In this document: positions 8,661-16,651 of the stretch, in pieces | Layout of the letters: each line of letters begins with the position of its first letter | Numbering within the stretch: position 1 is the stretch's first letter | NCBI RefSeq assembly: GCF_022347685.1 | Contig: NZ_JAKRGF010000001.1 | Coordinates: 1,159,893 to 1,223,892, forward strand | From: Thalassobius sp. Cn5-15 | GTDB lineage: Bacteria > Pseudomonadota > Alphaproteobacteria > Rhodobacterales > Rhodobacteraceae | Reading direction: 5' to 3' | DNA length: 64,000 nucleotides | Position numbers and translations under genes: made by a program | The notes under the pieces: model-generated | Database searches by the model: none | The model's input: only the letters and a program-made list of their open reading frames with translations | What the model was told of the DNA's origin: nothing

Positions 8661-9947
8661 ATGAGCCAACCCTTGCGCCTTGGTATTGCAGGGCTCGGCA
8701 CCGTGGGTGTCGGCGTTGTGAAAATTGTCCGTCAACAGGCTGCCCTACTGACTATGCGCACTGGGCGTGAGGTGGTGATCACCGCCGTATCCGCCCGTTC
8801 ACGCGACAAGGATCGCGGCATCAATCTGAACAACTACGCATGGGAAGACGACGCTGTGGCGCTCGCCACCCGTGACGATGTGGATGTCTACGTCGAACTC
8901 ATGGGGGGCGAAGAAGGTCCCGCCAAGGATTCGATCGAAGCCGCGCTGAAAGCAGGCAAAGATGTGGTCACCGCCAACAAGGCCCTACTGGCCCACCACG
9001 GGCAGGCGCTGGCCGAACTGGCCGAAGCCTCTGGCGCAGTGATACGCTATGAGGCAGCCGTCGCTGGCGGCATTCCAATCATCAAGTCGCTGACCGAAGG
9101 TCTGGCCGCCAATGAAATCACCCGTGTGATGGGAGTCATGAACGGCACCTGCAACTACATCCTGACCCGCATGGAAGCCACAGGTCAGGGCTACAACGCA
9201 CTGTTCGCCGAAGCGGATGAACTGGGCTATCTTGAGGCGGACCCAAACCTTGATGTGGGCGGCATTGATGCCGGTCACAAACTGGCAATCCTGTCCTCGC
9301 TGGCCTTTGGCACGCAGATGGATTTCGAAGGCGTTGAACTGGAAGGCATCCAGCGCATCAGCCTCGAAGATATCCGTCAGGCCGCCGACATGGGCTACCG
9401 CATCAAACTCTTGGGCGTGGCGCAGATGACAGGCCGCGGTCTGGAACAACGCATGTCGCCCTGTCTCGTGCCCGCGCAAAGCCCACTGGGCCAGCTGGAA
9501 GGTGGCACCAACATGGTGGTCGTCGAAGGCTCCGACGTGGGTCAGGTCGTCCTGCGCGGCGCCGGTGCGGGCGAAGGCCCAACCGCAAGTGCCGTGATGG
9601 GCGACGTCTGCGACATCGCGCGCGGCTACCGCTATCCGGTGTTCGGCCAGACCGCCGACACACTGAAAAAGGCGCCCCGCGCCCAATCCGCCCTGCCCGC
9701 CCCCTACTACCTGCGTCTGTCGCTGAAGGACAAACCGGGCGCACTGGCCAAAGTGGCCGCTGTGCTGGGTGAGGCAGGTGTGTCCATCGACCGGATGCGC
9801 CAATATGGCCACAAGGACAACAGCGCGCCGGTGCTGATGGTGACGCACAAAACCACCCGCGCCGATCTGGACACCGCACTAGCGGGCATCGAAAAAACCG
9901 ATGTAGTGACCGAAGCACCGGTTGCCTTGCGCATCGAAACTGTCTGA
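8661..9947 (+). CDS. hom: Homoserine dehydrogenase
   Basis: Hom reduces aspartate semialdehyde to homoserine with NAD(P)H, the branch point to threonine and methionine. The start at ATG 8661 (MSQPLRLGIAG) follows GGAGGG by a good distance and gives 428 residues. Upstream ATGs at 8589 and 8640 are less likely. The nucleotide-binding motif GLGTVGVG is near residue 10, the catalytic segment ELGYLEADPNLDVGGIDAGH lies around 190-210, and a C-terminal ACT regulatory domain (KDKPGALAKVAAVLGEAGVS) begins near 350, implying feedback control by threonine. A strong hairpin follows the stop codon. Confidence 0.97.
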   Translation: MSQPLRLGIAGLGTVGVGVVKIVRQQAALLTMRTGREVVITAVSARSRDKDRGINLNNYAWEDDAVALATRDDVDVYVELMGGEEGPAKDSIEAALKAGKDVVTANKALLAHHGQALAELAEASGAVIRYEAAVAGGIPIIKSLTEGLAANEITRVMGVMNGTCNYILTRMEATGQGYNALFAEADELGYLEADPNLDVGGIDAGHKLAILSSLAFGTQMDFEGVELEGIQRISLEDIRQAADMGYRIKLLGVAQMTGRGLEQRMSPCLVPAQSPLGQLEGGTNMVVVEGSDVGQVVLRGAGAGEGPTASAVMGDVCDIARGYRYPVFGQTADTLKKAPRAQSALPAPYYLRLSLKDKPGALAKVAAVLGEAGVSIDRMRQYGHKDNSAPVLMVTHKTTRADLDTALAGIEKTDVVTEAPVALRIETV

Positions 9948-9956
9948 TCTTACGCT

Positions 9957-9998
9957 CTGCGGCGCGTGTTATAATGGGCGCCGCAGTTTAAGTATTTT
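9957..9998 (+). terminator. Rho-independent terminator of hom with a promoter-like loop
   Basis: A perfect 9-bp stem (CTGCGGCGC at 9957-9965 with GCGCCGCAG at 9978-9986) closes a 12-base loop and is followed by TTTAAGTATTTT. It lies 9 bases after the hom stop codon. The loop contains a perfect TATAAT at 9970-9975, which could be the -10 element of recJ, although no good -35 is seen at the right distance. Confidence 0.7.
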
Positions 9999-10019
9999 GG
10001 GAACATTGAAAGGCCGCTG

Positions 10020-11777
10020 GTGAGCACCTCCTCCTCCCGTGCATTTTTGGACGTAGACGCATCGCTCAACGGGCGACGCTGGGTTGGTCCGGGCATCGAG
10101 GTCGAGCGTCAGGCCGAGTTTATGCGCCAGCAAACCGGCCTGCCGATGGCCGTCTGTCAGACACTGGCGCGCCGTGGTGTGCCTCCACATGAGGCGCAGG
10201 GTTTTCTAGAGCCCCAACTGCGCGACCTGCTGCCCGACCCGCACAAGCTGAAGGATATGGAAGCCGCCGCCGCGCGTTTTCTTCTGGCAGTGAAACAACG
10301 CCAACGCATTGCGATCTTTGCCGATTATGATGTGGACGGTGGCACCTCTGCGGCGCTTTTGATTGACTGGCTGCGTCAGATGGGACGTCAGGCGACGCTC
10401 TATGTGCCCGACCGGATTGATGAGGGCTACGGCCCGAATGAGGCGGCGATGGCCGCGCTGGCCGCGGACCACGACCTGATCGTCTGCGTCGACTGTGGCA
10501 CGTTGAGCCATGAGCCGATTGCAGCCGCCATCGGCGCGGATGTTGTTGTGCTGGACCACCACCTTGGCGGTGAAACCCTGCCGGACGCGGTGGCGGTGGT
10601 GAACCCCAACCGACAGGATGAGGATGGCGCGCTGGCGCATCTGTGCGCCGCAGGCGTTGTCTTTCTGATGTTGGTGGAGGCAAACCGCCAAATGCGGGCT
10701 GAAGGCGCCAAAGGGCCCGACCTGATGGCCATGCTGGATCTGGTGGCACTGGGAACCGTGGCAGATGTGGCACCACTGATCGGGGTAAACCGGGCACTGG
10801 TGCGCCAAGGGCTGAAGGTGATGGCCCGCCGCGCCCGCCCTGGCCTTGTCGCCCTGTCTGACGTCAGCCGGATGGAACAGGCCCCCAATTCCTACGCGCT
10901 CGGCTTTATGTTGGGTCCCCGCGTCAACGCTGGGGGCCGCATTGGCAAGGCCGACCTTGGGGCACGGCTGCTCTCCACCGACAACGTGGCAGAGGCCCGC
11001 GCCATGGCTGAACGGCTGGACGAGCTGAACACAGAACGACGCGACATCGAAAACGCCGTCCGCGCCGCTGCCCTTGAACAGGCAGAGGAACGCGGACTGG
11101 AGCATCCGTTGGTCTGGGCCGCAGGCGAAGGCTGGCACCCCGGCGTGGTCGGCATCGTCGCCAGCCGCCTGAAAGAGGCCACCAACCGCCCCGCCATCGT
11201 CATCGGTTTTGACGGCGATATCGGCAAAGGATCAGGGCGTTCAATCAGCGGCGTCGACCTTGGCGCATCGATCCAGAAACTGGCCGCTGAGGGTCTGTTG
11301 ATCAAAGGGGGCGGGCACAAGATGGCCGCAGGCCTGACCGTGGCGCGCGACAAGCTGGACGCCGCGATGGAACGTCTGTCGGACCTGCTGGCCAAACAGG
11401 GCGCGGGCGACGCCGGCCCTGCGGACCTGAAACTGGATGGAGTTCTGATGCCCGGCGCGGCCAGCATCGAGCTGATTGAACAAATTGAAAAGGCAGGGCC
11501 TTTCGGCGCCTCCGCCGCTGCGCCGCGCTTTGTATTTCCTGATGTGGAAATCCGCTTTGCCAAACGCGTGGGCGAAAGCCATCTGAAAATCAACTTCACC
11601 GATGGCATGGGCCCGCGCATCGATGCGATCTGTTTTGGCGCCTTTGACACGCCTCTGGGCGAACGCCTGATGAACCACGGCGGCGCGCGCTTCCACCTTG
11701 CTGGCCGGCTAGAAATCAACAGCTGGGGCGGACGTCAACAAGTACAGCTGCGCCTTGAAGATGCCGCGCCAGCATAA
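10020..11777 (+). CDS. recJ: Single-stranded-DNA-specific exonuclease RecJ
   Basis: RecJ is a 5'-3' exonuclease acting on single-stranded DNA in recombination and mismatch repair. The 585-residue protein starts at GTG 10020 behind GAAAGG. DHH-superfamily motifs are present: DYDVDGGTS at about 102-110, VDCGT at 157-161, LDHH at 178-181, then GTVADVAPL. The DHHA1 part has GEGWHPGVVGIVASRLKE and GGGHKMAAG. A C-terminal OB-like domain ends in LRLEDAAPA. It is the gene next to hom, separated by the terminator, and is followed by the tRNA-Glu block. Confidence 0.96.
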   Translation: MSTSSSRAFLDVDASLNGRRWVGPGIEVERQAEFMRQQTGLPMAVCQTLARRGVPPHEAQGFLEPQLRDLLPDPHKLKDMEAAAARFLLAVKQRQRIAIFADYDVDGGTSAALLIDWLRQMGRQATLYVPDRIDEGYGPNEAAMAALAADHDLIVCVDCGTLSHEPIAAAIGADVVVLDHHLGGETLPDAVAVVNPNRQDEDGALAHLCAAGVVFLMLVEANRQMRAEGAKGPDLMAMLDLVALGTVADVAPLIGVNRALVRQGLKVMARRARPGLVALSDVSRMEQAPNSYALGFMLGPRVNAGGRIGKADLGARLLSTDNVAEARAMAERLDELNTERRDIENAVRAAALEQAEERGLEHPLVWAAGEGWHPGVVGIVASRLKEATNRPAIVIGFDGDIGKGSGRSISGVDLGASIQKLAAEGLLIKGGGHKMAAGLTVARDKLDAAMERLSDLLAKQGAGDAGPADLKLDGVLMPGAASIELIEQIEKAGPFGASAAAPRFVFPDVEIRFAKRVGESHLKINFTDGMGPRIDAICFGAFDTPLGERLMNHGGARFHLAGRLEINSWGGRQQVQLRLEDAAPA

Positions 11778-11848
11778 GGCGGATCAGGGGCCAAAATACC
11801 CGCGCCTGATGCGGTGAAAAAAATCGTCACCAAGATGTCATTTTCCAC

Positions 11849-11877
11849 TTGCGCGCCCTGCCTGCTTTGCCTAAAAG
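11849..11877 (+). promoter_or_regulatory. Promoter of the first tRNA-Glu gene (repeated in units 2 and 3)
   Basis: TTGCGC at 11849-11854 and TAAAAG at 11872-11877 are 17 bases apart and 19 bases before the tRNA. The same pair is conserved at 12081-12109 and 12307-12335, while the spacer between them varies, which argues that the hexamers are under selection. Confidence 0.6.
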
Positions 11878-11896
11878 CCACCTCACCAAACGGCTT

Positions 11897-11971
11897 GTCC
11901 CGTTCGTCTATCGGTTAGGACGCCAGGTTTTCAACCTGGAAAGAGGGGTTCGATTCCCCTACGGGATGCCA
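11897..11971 (+). tRNA. tRNA-Glu (anticodon TTC), copy 1
   Basis: This is a 75-base cloverleaf including an encoded CCA end. The acceptor stem pairs GTCCCGT with ACGGGAT (with one G-T pair at the end), the anticodon stem CCAGG/CCTGG encloses TTTTCAA, giving anticodon TTC, and the T arm is GGGG-TTCGATT-CCCC. It reads GAA codons. A strong terminator follows only this copy. Confidence 0.97.
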
Positions 11972-11981
11972 TTTTGGATCG

Positions 11982-12009
11982 AAAAGTCGCCCCTCGCGGG
12001 CGACTTTTT
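11982..12009 (+). terminator. Rho-independent terminator after tRNA-Glu copy 1
   Basis: A perfect 11-bp stem (AAAAGTCGCCC with GGGCGACTTTT) around a 5-base loop ends in a run of T. It starts 11 bases after the tRNA, so copy 1 is a separate transcript. Confidence 0.88.
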
Positions 12010-12128
12010 CGCATTCTGGGACATGGGGTCTGCGCCGCATATCGCCTCAGAAAAAAGTGTGAAACCCCGACGTTTTCCGCTTGCGCGCCCCGTCCCCTTT
12101 GCCTAAAAGCCACTTCACCAAACGGCTT

Positions 12129-12203
12129 GTCCCGTTCGTCTATCGGTTAGGACGCCAGGTTTTCAACCTGGAAAGAGGGGTTCGATTCCCCTACGGGATG
12201 CCA
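12129..12203 (+). tRNA. tRNA-Glu (anticodon TTC), copy 2
   Basis: Identical in all 75 bases to the copy at 11897, with the same leader arrangement. No terminator hairpin was seen between it and copy 3, so read-through into the third unit is possible. Confidence 0.97.
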
Positions 12204-12354
12204 TTTCTCCACGGCATATTCTGACAAGAAAACCGGGCACGTAAATGCTCCTGTTTCGTCCTTGCGCTTGCCAAAATACTTACAAAAATCACCGCAGATT
12301 TTCCACTTGCGCAGGGCGGCCACTTTGCCTAAAAGCCACCTCACCAAACGGTCT

Positions 12355-12429
12355 GTCCCGTTCGTCTATCGGTTAGGACGCCAGGTTTTCAACCTGGAAA
12401 GAGGGGTTCGATTCCCCTACGGGATGCCA
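12355..12429 (+). tRNA. tRNA-Glu (anticodon TTC), copy 3
   Basis: Identical in all 75 bases to the two upstream copies. Its leader differs from the others just before the gene (GGTCT instead of GGCTT) and in the promoter spacer. Confidence 0.97.
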
Positions 12430-12506
12430 TTTCTCCACGGCATTGAAATTTAACAGCTCGGCATTTTCGCCGCGCAATCTCTTGTATCTATGCCCACCCC
12501 CAAGCA

Positions 12507-12536
12507 TGAAAAAACCGGACCCAAAGGCCCGGTTTC
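12507..12536. terminator. Probable bidirectional terminator
   Basis: The stem AAACCGG (12512-12518) with CCGGTTT (12529-12535) has A-runs before it and CTTTTTT shortly after it. It can stop the minus-strand purA/DUF2842 transcript, where a T-run follows directly, and probably also read-through from the tRNA-Glu genes. Confidence 0.65.
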
Positions 12537-12557
12537 CAGTCTTTTTTCAGGGACTTA

Positions 12558-12794
12558 TCAGCGCTGCTGATCATCCTCAGGCGCGTCAGGGTCGCCTTGC
12601 CCCACGCCCAAGAACACCTTTTTCAACGGAATAGCCCATAGCACGCCAAGACCGACATAAACCGCCAGTTCCACCAGAATCGATGGGCGATCCAAGAGAT
12701 TCAGAATGGTGATCGCCGCTACGATATAAAGCGGCAGACCAACCAGCAGGATCAGGACAGACAGTCGGCGACGGGCTTTGTAGCTCAGGGCCAT
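12558..12794 (-). CDS. DUF2842 family small membrane protein
   Basis: The protein has 78 residues. Basic ALSYKARRRLS at the N-terminus is followed by two hydrophobic helices (VLILLVGLPLYIVAAITIL and LAVYVGLGVLWAIPL) and an acidic tail. This matches DUF2842, a short two-helix protein found almost only in alphaproteobacteria, as I recall the family. Its function is unknown. It lies 9 bases after purA on the same strand, so it is very likely cotranscribed with purA. Confidence 0.8.
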   Translation of the reverse strand: MALSYKARRRLSVLILLVGLPLYIVAAITILNLLDRPSILVELAVYVGLGVLWAIPLKKVFLGVGQGDPDAPEDDQQR

Positions 12795-12803
12795 TTACGC
12801 ACC

Positions 12804-14117
12804 TCAATCGGCAAAGGGATCAGTGACGAGGATAGTGTCCTCACGCTCGGGAGAGGTGGAAAGTAGCGCGACGGGGCAGTCGATCAACTCTTCCACGCGC
12901 TTCACATATTTAATCGCGTTGGCAGGCAGATCGTTCCAGCTGCGCGCGCCTTCGGTCGATTCCGACCAGCCAGGCATTTCCTCATATATCGGCTTGCACC
13001 GCGCTTGCTGATCCGCTGCGGTGGGCAGGTAATCCAGACGGGAACCGTCCAGATCGTAGCCCACGCAAATCTTCAGCGTTTCAAAACCGTCCAACACGTC
13101 CAGTTTGGTCAGGCAGATGCCCTTGATACCGCTGGTGGCGCAGGTTTGGCGCACCAGTGCTGCATCAAACCAGCCACAACGGCGCTGACGACCGGTGGTG
13201 GTGCCAAACTCATGACCACGGGTGCCCAGACGGTCACCATCCGCATCCGGCGTGCCATCTGCGTTCAGCAGCTCGGTCGGGAACGGACCCTCACCCACAC
13301 GGGTGGTGTAGGCCTTGACGATGCCCAGAACGTAATCGATCGAACCCGGGCCGATGCCGACACCGGTCGCCGCCTGACCTGCAATCACATTCGACGAGGT
13401 CACGAAGGGATAGGTGCCGAAGTCGATATCCAGAAGGGCACCTTGCGCGCCTTCGAACAAGATCCGCTTGCCGGCTTTGCGCTTTTCGCTCAGCACTTTC
13501 CACACAGGCGCGGCGTAGGGTAGAATCTGTACCGCGATTTCTTTCAGCTTGGCGATCAGCGCGTCACGGTCGATGGGTTCAACGCCCAGACCTTTGCGCA
13601 GCGGATCGTGGTGCTGCAGAGCGCGGTCAACACGCGCCTCCAATGTCGCCTCATCGGCCAGATCGGCAACGCGGATCGCACGGCGCCCAACCTTGTCCTC
13701 ATAGGCCGGACCGATGCCACGCCCGGTGGTGCCGATCTTGGTGCCCTTAGACGCAGCTTCTTCACGGGCGCGGTCCAGCTCACCGTGAAACGGCATGATC
13801 AGCGGGGTGTTTTCCGCAATCATCAGGGTTTCAGGGCTGATCTCAACACCCTGTTCGCGCACAGTGGCGATTTCATTCACCAGGTGCCATGGGTCCAGCA
13901 CCACGCCATTGCCGATGACCGACAGCTTGCCGCCGCGCACAACGCCCGAAGGCAGCGCATGCAGTTTGTAAACCTTGCCATCAATGACCAGCGTGTGGCC
14001 TGCGTTGTGGCCGCCCTGAAAACGGGCGATGACGTCGGCACGTTCCGACAGCCAATCCACGATCTTGCCTTTCCCCTCATCGCCCCACTGGGCGCCGACG
14101 ACGACGACATTTGCCAT
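12804..14117 (-). CDS. purA: Adenylosuccinate synthetase
   Basis: PurA joins IMP and aspartate, using GTP, to give adenylosuccinate, the first committed step to AMP. The 437-residue protein has the N-terminal GTP-binding glycine-rich segment [19 protein letters not shown] with the catalytic Asp, the IMP-contacting HNAGHTLV, the signature GIGPAYEDK near residue 131, and the C-terminal [11 protein letters not shown] and STSPERED. Length and start ([10 protein letters not shown]) are normal for the family. A DUF2842 gene follows immediately. Confidence 0.98.
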   Translation of the reverse strand: MANVVVVGAQWGDEGKGKIVDWLSERADVIARFQGGHNAGHTLVIDGKVYKLHALPSGVVRGGKLSVIGNGVVLDPWHLVNEIATVREQGVEISPETLMIAENTPLIMPFHGELDRAREEAASKGTKIGTTGRGIGPAYEDKVGRRAIRVADLADEATLEARVDRALQHHDPLRKGLGVEPIDRDALIAKLKEIAVQILPYAAPVWKVLSEKRKAGKRILFEGAQGALLDIDFGTYPFVTSSNVIAGQAATGVGIGPGSIDYVLGIVKAYTTRVGEGPFPTELLNADGTPDADGDRLGTRGHEFGTTTGRQRRCGWFDAALVRQTCATSGIKGICLTKLDVLDGFETLKICVGYDLDGSRLDYLPTAADQQARCKPIYEEMPGWSESTEGARSWNDLPANAIKYVKRVEELIDCPVALLSTSPEREDTILVTDPFAD

Positions 14118-14281
14118 TGCTGGTCCTCTTTCGATGTTTGGATCGGGCCTGACTTTCTGTCAAACCCGCGCCCGTATATCGACAGGTGCGCCCTGAGGGA
14201 ACCAATTTTTCGCCGCAAGCGCACAATTGACGCAAGAGATACTGCACGGTCCACCATCGGATGCGCCACTGCGAGGGCTGA

Positions 14282-14647
14282 TCACTCGCCTCTGCGGCTG
14301 GCTTTGAGGGCAACTGGCGCCCCATGTGGGGTGGTCAAATACGCGGTCTCCCACGCTGCGCGGGCATCTTCTACCTGCGCCGCACTGGCCATGCCCGCAT
14401 CCTGCAAAAGCGCCTCAAGCGTTGCGAGCCATGCGTTAAAATAATCCTCCCCACCATTCAAACTGCGTTCCGCCCCATACTGGCGCAAAACAGTTGAAAA
14501 ACGGTGAACCCATTCGGCCCACGTGAATTGCCCTGCCTCATTGAGATGCACAGTCAATGCAAAAACCTGCGCATGCCAGGGCTCGCGAAACGCGGGTTCC
14601 TCCAGCCCCGTGGCGGCAGTGAAATCGGGCAGGCTGGGACAATCCAT
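14282..14647 (-). CDS. Nitrile hydratase accessory (activator) protein
   Basis: This 121-residue protein starts at ATG 14647, whose first base is the last base of the nthB stop codon (TGATG), so it is translationally coupled to nthB. It has the accessory-protein pattern: EEPAFREPWHAQVFALTVHL, then the F-W-A-E-W segment (GQFTWAEWVHRFSTVL), then DYFNAWLATLEALL. These small proteins resemble the N-terminal half of the beta subunit and deliver or insert cobalt into the alpha subunit. It is the last gene of the nthA-nthB-accessory operon. Confidence 0.88.
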   Translation of the reverse strand: MDCPSLPDFTAATGLEEPAFREPWHAQVFALTVHLNEAGQFTWAEWVHRFSTVLRQYGAERSLNGGEDYFNAWLATLEALLQDAGMASAAQVEDARAAWETAYLTTPHGAPVALKASRRGE

Positions 14648-15333
14648 CACCGATCCTCCAACGACAGGTAGCTTTCCCACAGATCCAACACCACCTCATC
14701 GCGCGGATGTTCGGTCTGCGCCCACAACTCTGATGCGGCAAAGCGCACCGCATAAAGCGGCTCTGGCGCCTCCCCCAAATCATGCGCAGCACTGTCTGGC
14801 AGGACATGCCTGCCATGCAGCCGCTCGATCACCCCGACCGCACCGGTTGCGTAAGCTGGCAGGCGCGTGTGGCCGCCAGCCACCATCGCATTGCCGCCGG
14901 GGTGACGCGTGCGCACCTTTTGCCCCATTTGAAACAACGGCGCGGGACCGCCAGCACGATCTGCGGGACCGCCTGAGGCCAGCACACCCTGCACCTGAGC
15001 CGCGCTTAGGCGCCGATCCGCCAAAGGATGAACCGCGCACGCGCCGCCATCGCCCGCCAAATCATCAAGCGTCAACACATCCTTTTCCACCAGCAGATCC
15101 GTAAGGGCGGAAATCCATTTTTCATAGTAAGAGAACCGCGCGTAATCCTTGGGCGACAGGCGTTCACGGGCATGGCGCGAGGTGTCGATGTTCCATTGGC
15201 CTAGACTGCCGCAGGCCAGTGTGACCGCCAACGCACGTGCATGCCAATCAGCAGCGAAGACCGGTGCACCCTCTGCGTCCGGCACCACCGGACCATCGCC
15301 GAAACGGCCCCCCATGTCATGCACGCGGCTCAT
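14647..15333 (-). CDS. nthB: Nitrile hydratase beta subunit
   Basis: This is the beta subunit of nitrile hydratase, which hydrates nitriles to amides. The 228-residue protein begins [16 protein letters not shown], the typical beta N-terminus. It contains [19 protein letters not shown] and the C-terminal SH3-like part with [28 protein letters not shown] and [12 protein letters not shown]. It overlaps nthA by 4 bases at its start and the accessory gene by 1 base at its end. The subunit contacts alpha around the metal site and contributes conserved arginines. Confidence 0.94.
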   Translation of the reverse strand: MSRVHDMGGRFGDGPVVPDAEGAPVFAADWHARALAVTLACGSLGQWNIDTSRHARERLSPKDYARFSYYEKWISALTDLLVEKDVLTLDDLAGDGGACAVHPLADRRLSAAQVQGVLASGGPADRAGGPAPLFQMGQKVRTRHPGGNAMVAGGHTRLPAYATGAVGVIERLHGRHVLPDSAAHDLGEAPEPLYAVRFAASELWAQTEHPRDEVVLDLWESYLSLEDR

Positions 15334-15956
15334 GTCGCAGCCCCCTTAGGTACATGCGCCAAACCAGTGCCAATCATACTGTCGCGGGTCACGAGGGCTG
15401 CCAGCGCATCCTCGTCCATGCCTTCGGTGCCCTCGGGGCGCATTGGCAACACCAGATAACGCACCTCTGCCGTACTGTCCCAGACGCGTACCGCAGTGCT
15501 ATCCGGCAGGGTCATGCCAAATTCCGCCAGCACCTTGCGCGGTTCGCGCACCGCACGGGCACGGTAAGCATCGGATTTATACCAGCCCGGCGGGATGCCA
15601 AGAAGCGGCCACGGATAGCAACTGCACAGCGTGCAGACGACCATGTTGTGACGATCAGGCGTATTTTCCACCACGACCATATGTTCGCCCTGACGCCCAT
15701 AAAAACCGAGGTCACGCACGACACTGGTCGCGTCCTGCATCAAAGCAGCCCGAAACCCATCGTCCAGCCACGCCTTCGCCACCACACGGGCACCATTCTG
15801 CGGGCCTATTTTGTTTTGATAGGTGTCAATAATCTCCTCTAACGCGGCGGGATCAATCAGGCCTTTATCGCGCAGAATCGTTTCCAACGCCTTAACGCGG
15901 AGCGCGGGTTCGGGGGGCAACAGGGCGTGCGGGTGGTCAGAGTGATCATGAGGCAT
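15330..15956 (-). CDS. nthA: Nitrile hydratase alpha subunit, cobalt type
   Basis: This is the metal-binding subunit. From ATG 15956 ([10 protein letters not shown]) it has 208 residues. The claw-setting motif VCTLCSC gives ligands C108, C111 and C113. Thr between the first two Cys (CTLC) is the mark of the cobalt enzymes; iron enzymes have Ser there. Two of the cysteines are expected to be oxidised. The His-rich N-terminus is common in cobalt types. An in-frame start at 16007 would add 17 unusual residues; neither start has a clear ribosome-binding site, so the shorter form is chosen on likeness to the family. Confidence 0.95.
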   Translation of the reverse strand: MPHDHSDHPHALLPPEPALRVKALETILRDKGLIDPAALEEIIDTYQNKIGPQNGARVVAKAWLDDGFRAALMQDATSVVRDLGFYGRQGEHMVVVENTPDRHNMVVCTLCSCYPWPLLGIPPGWYKSDAYRARAVREPRKVLAEFGMTLPDSTAVRVWDSTAEVRYLVLPMRPEGTEGMDEDALAALVTRDSMIGTGLAHVPKGAAT

Positions 15957-16116
15957 AAAGCGATGCTGACGCAGGCGCGCCCGCTCTGTCCACCATTTAT
16001 TAAGCATTTCATGCCACAGTTGCCGTCAGATTTACGTGATAGCCTGCCCCTTCGGGGTTGCGTGGGGCAGCCGAAAACTTTAAGGAACCGCATCGAACAA
16101 ATCCGAAGGCTGCCTC

Positions 16117-16479
16117 ATGGAAAACGTCGTTCTCATCATCCACCTCCTCCTTGCACTGGCGCTGATCGGCGTTGTGTTGCTGCAACGGTCAGAGGGCGGT
16201 GGTCTTGGCATGGGTAGCGGCGGCGGGGGTGCAGCCACCGGTCGCGCAGCTGCAACCGCTCTGGGTAAGGTGACCTGGATCCTGGCAATCGGCTTTATCA
16301 TCACCTCGATCACGCTGACCATCATTGCCGCGGACAAATCGGCTGGCAGCTCGGTTCTGGATCGTATTGGCGGCGGCTCTGCTCCCGCAACCGAAGATGC
16401 ACCGGCACTGCCCGCAGGCAGCGACCTGTTGCCGCCTTCGGCTGGTGACAACGCGCCGCTGGTACCGCGCGCGGACTAA
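16117..16479 (+). CDS. secG: Preprotein translocase subunit SecG
   Basis: SecG is the small accessory subunit of the SecYEG channel for protein export across the inner membrane. The 120-residue protein has two transmembrane helices (VVLIIHLLLALALIGVVLLQ at the start and TWILAIGFIITSITLTII at about 58-75) joined by the diagnostic cytoplasmic loop RSEGGGLGMGSGGGG. The C-terminal 40 residues are Ala/Pro-rich and variable, as in relatives. It precedes pyrG, the usual alphaproteobacterial order, with a hairpin in between. Confidence 0.94.
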   Translation: MENVVLIIHLLLALALIGVVLLQRSEGGGLGMGSGGGGAATGRAAATALGKVTWILAIGFIITSITLTIIAADKSAGSSVLDRIGGGSAPATEDAPALPAGSDLLPPSAGDNAPLVPRAD

Positions 16480-16501
16480 AACCACATCTGATCTTAGGCA
16501 A

Positions 16502-16528
16502 AAGACCGCAACAGCATCTTGCGGTCTT
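16502..16528 (+). terminator. Hairpin between secG and pyrG
   Basis: A perfect 10-bp stem AAGACCGCAA / TTGCGGTCTT encloses a 7-base loop 23 bases after secG. The T-tract after it is short, so it may be an attenuator or RNA-stability hairpin rather than a full stop. Confidence 0.6.
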
Positions 16529-16651
16529 CTTGCGTATTATTCGCGAATCTAGTAAGGCTCGAGTCCCGTGATGCTACGGTTTTACGTAACCGTATGGGCT
16601 TGGGTTTTGGCCTGCGATTGGGCCGGACAGACTGCACGGGAGTTGCCGAAA

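Larger units (their letters stand above)
11841..12429 (+). repeat. Three 131-bp repeats, each a promoter plus tRNA-Glu gene
   Basis: Units lie at 11841-11971, 12073-12203 and 12299-12429, all exactly 131 bases. Each has a 56-base leader and a 75-base tRNA gene. The tRNA parts are identical. The leaders differ at a few bases, mostly in the spacer of the predicted promoter. Units are spaced by 232 and 226 bases. Units 2 and 3 also share the bases just after the tRNA (TTTCTCCACGGCAT). Confidence 0.93.

Noticed and set aside
11849..12347. Small open frames reading through the tRNA-Glu units
   Set aside because: They translate tRNA sequence (VPFVYRLGRQVFNLERGVRF repeated), so they are not proteins.
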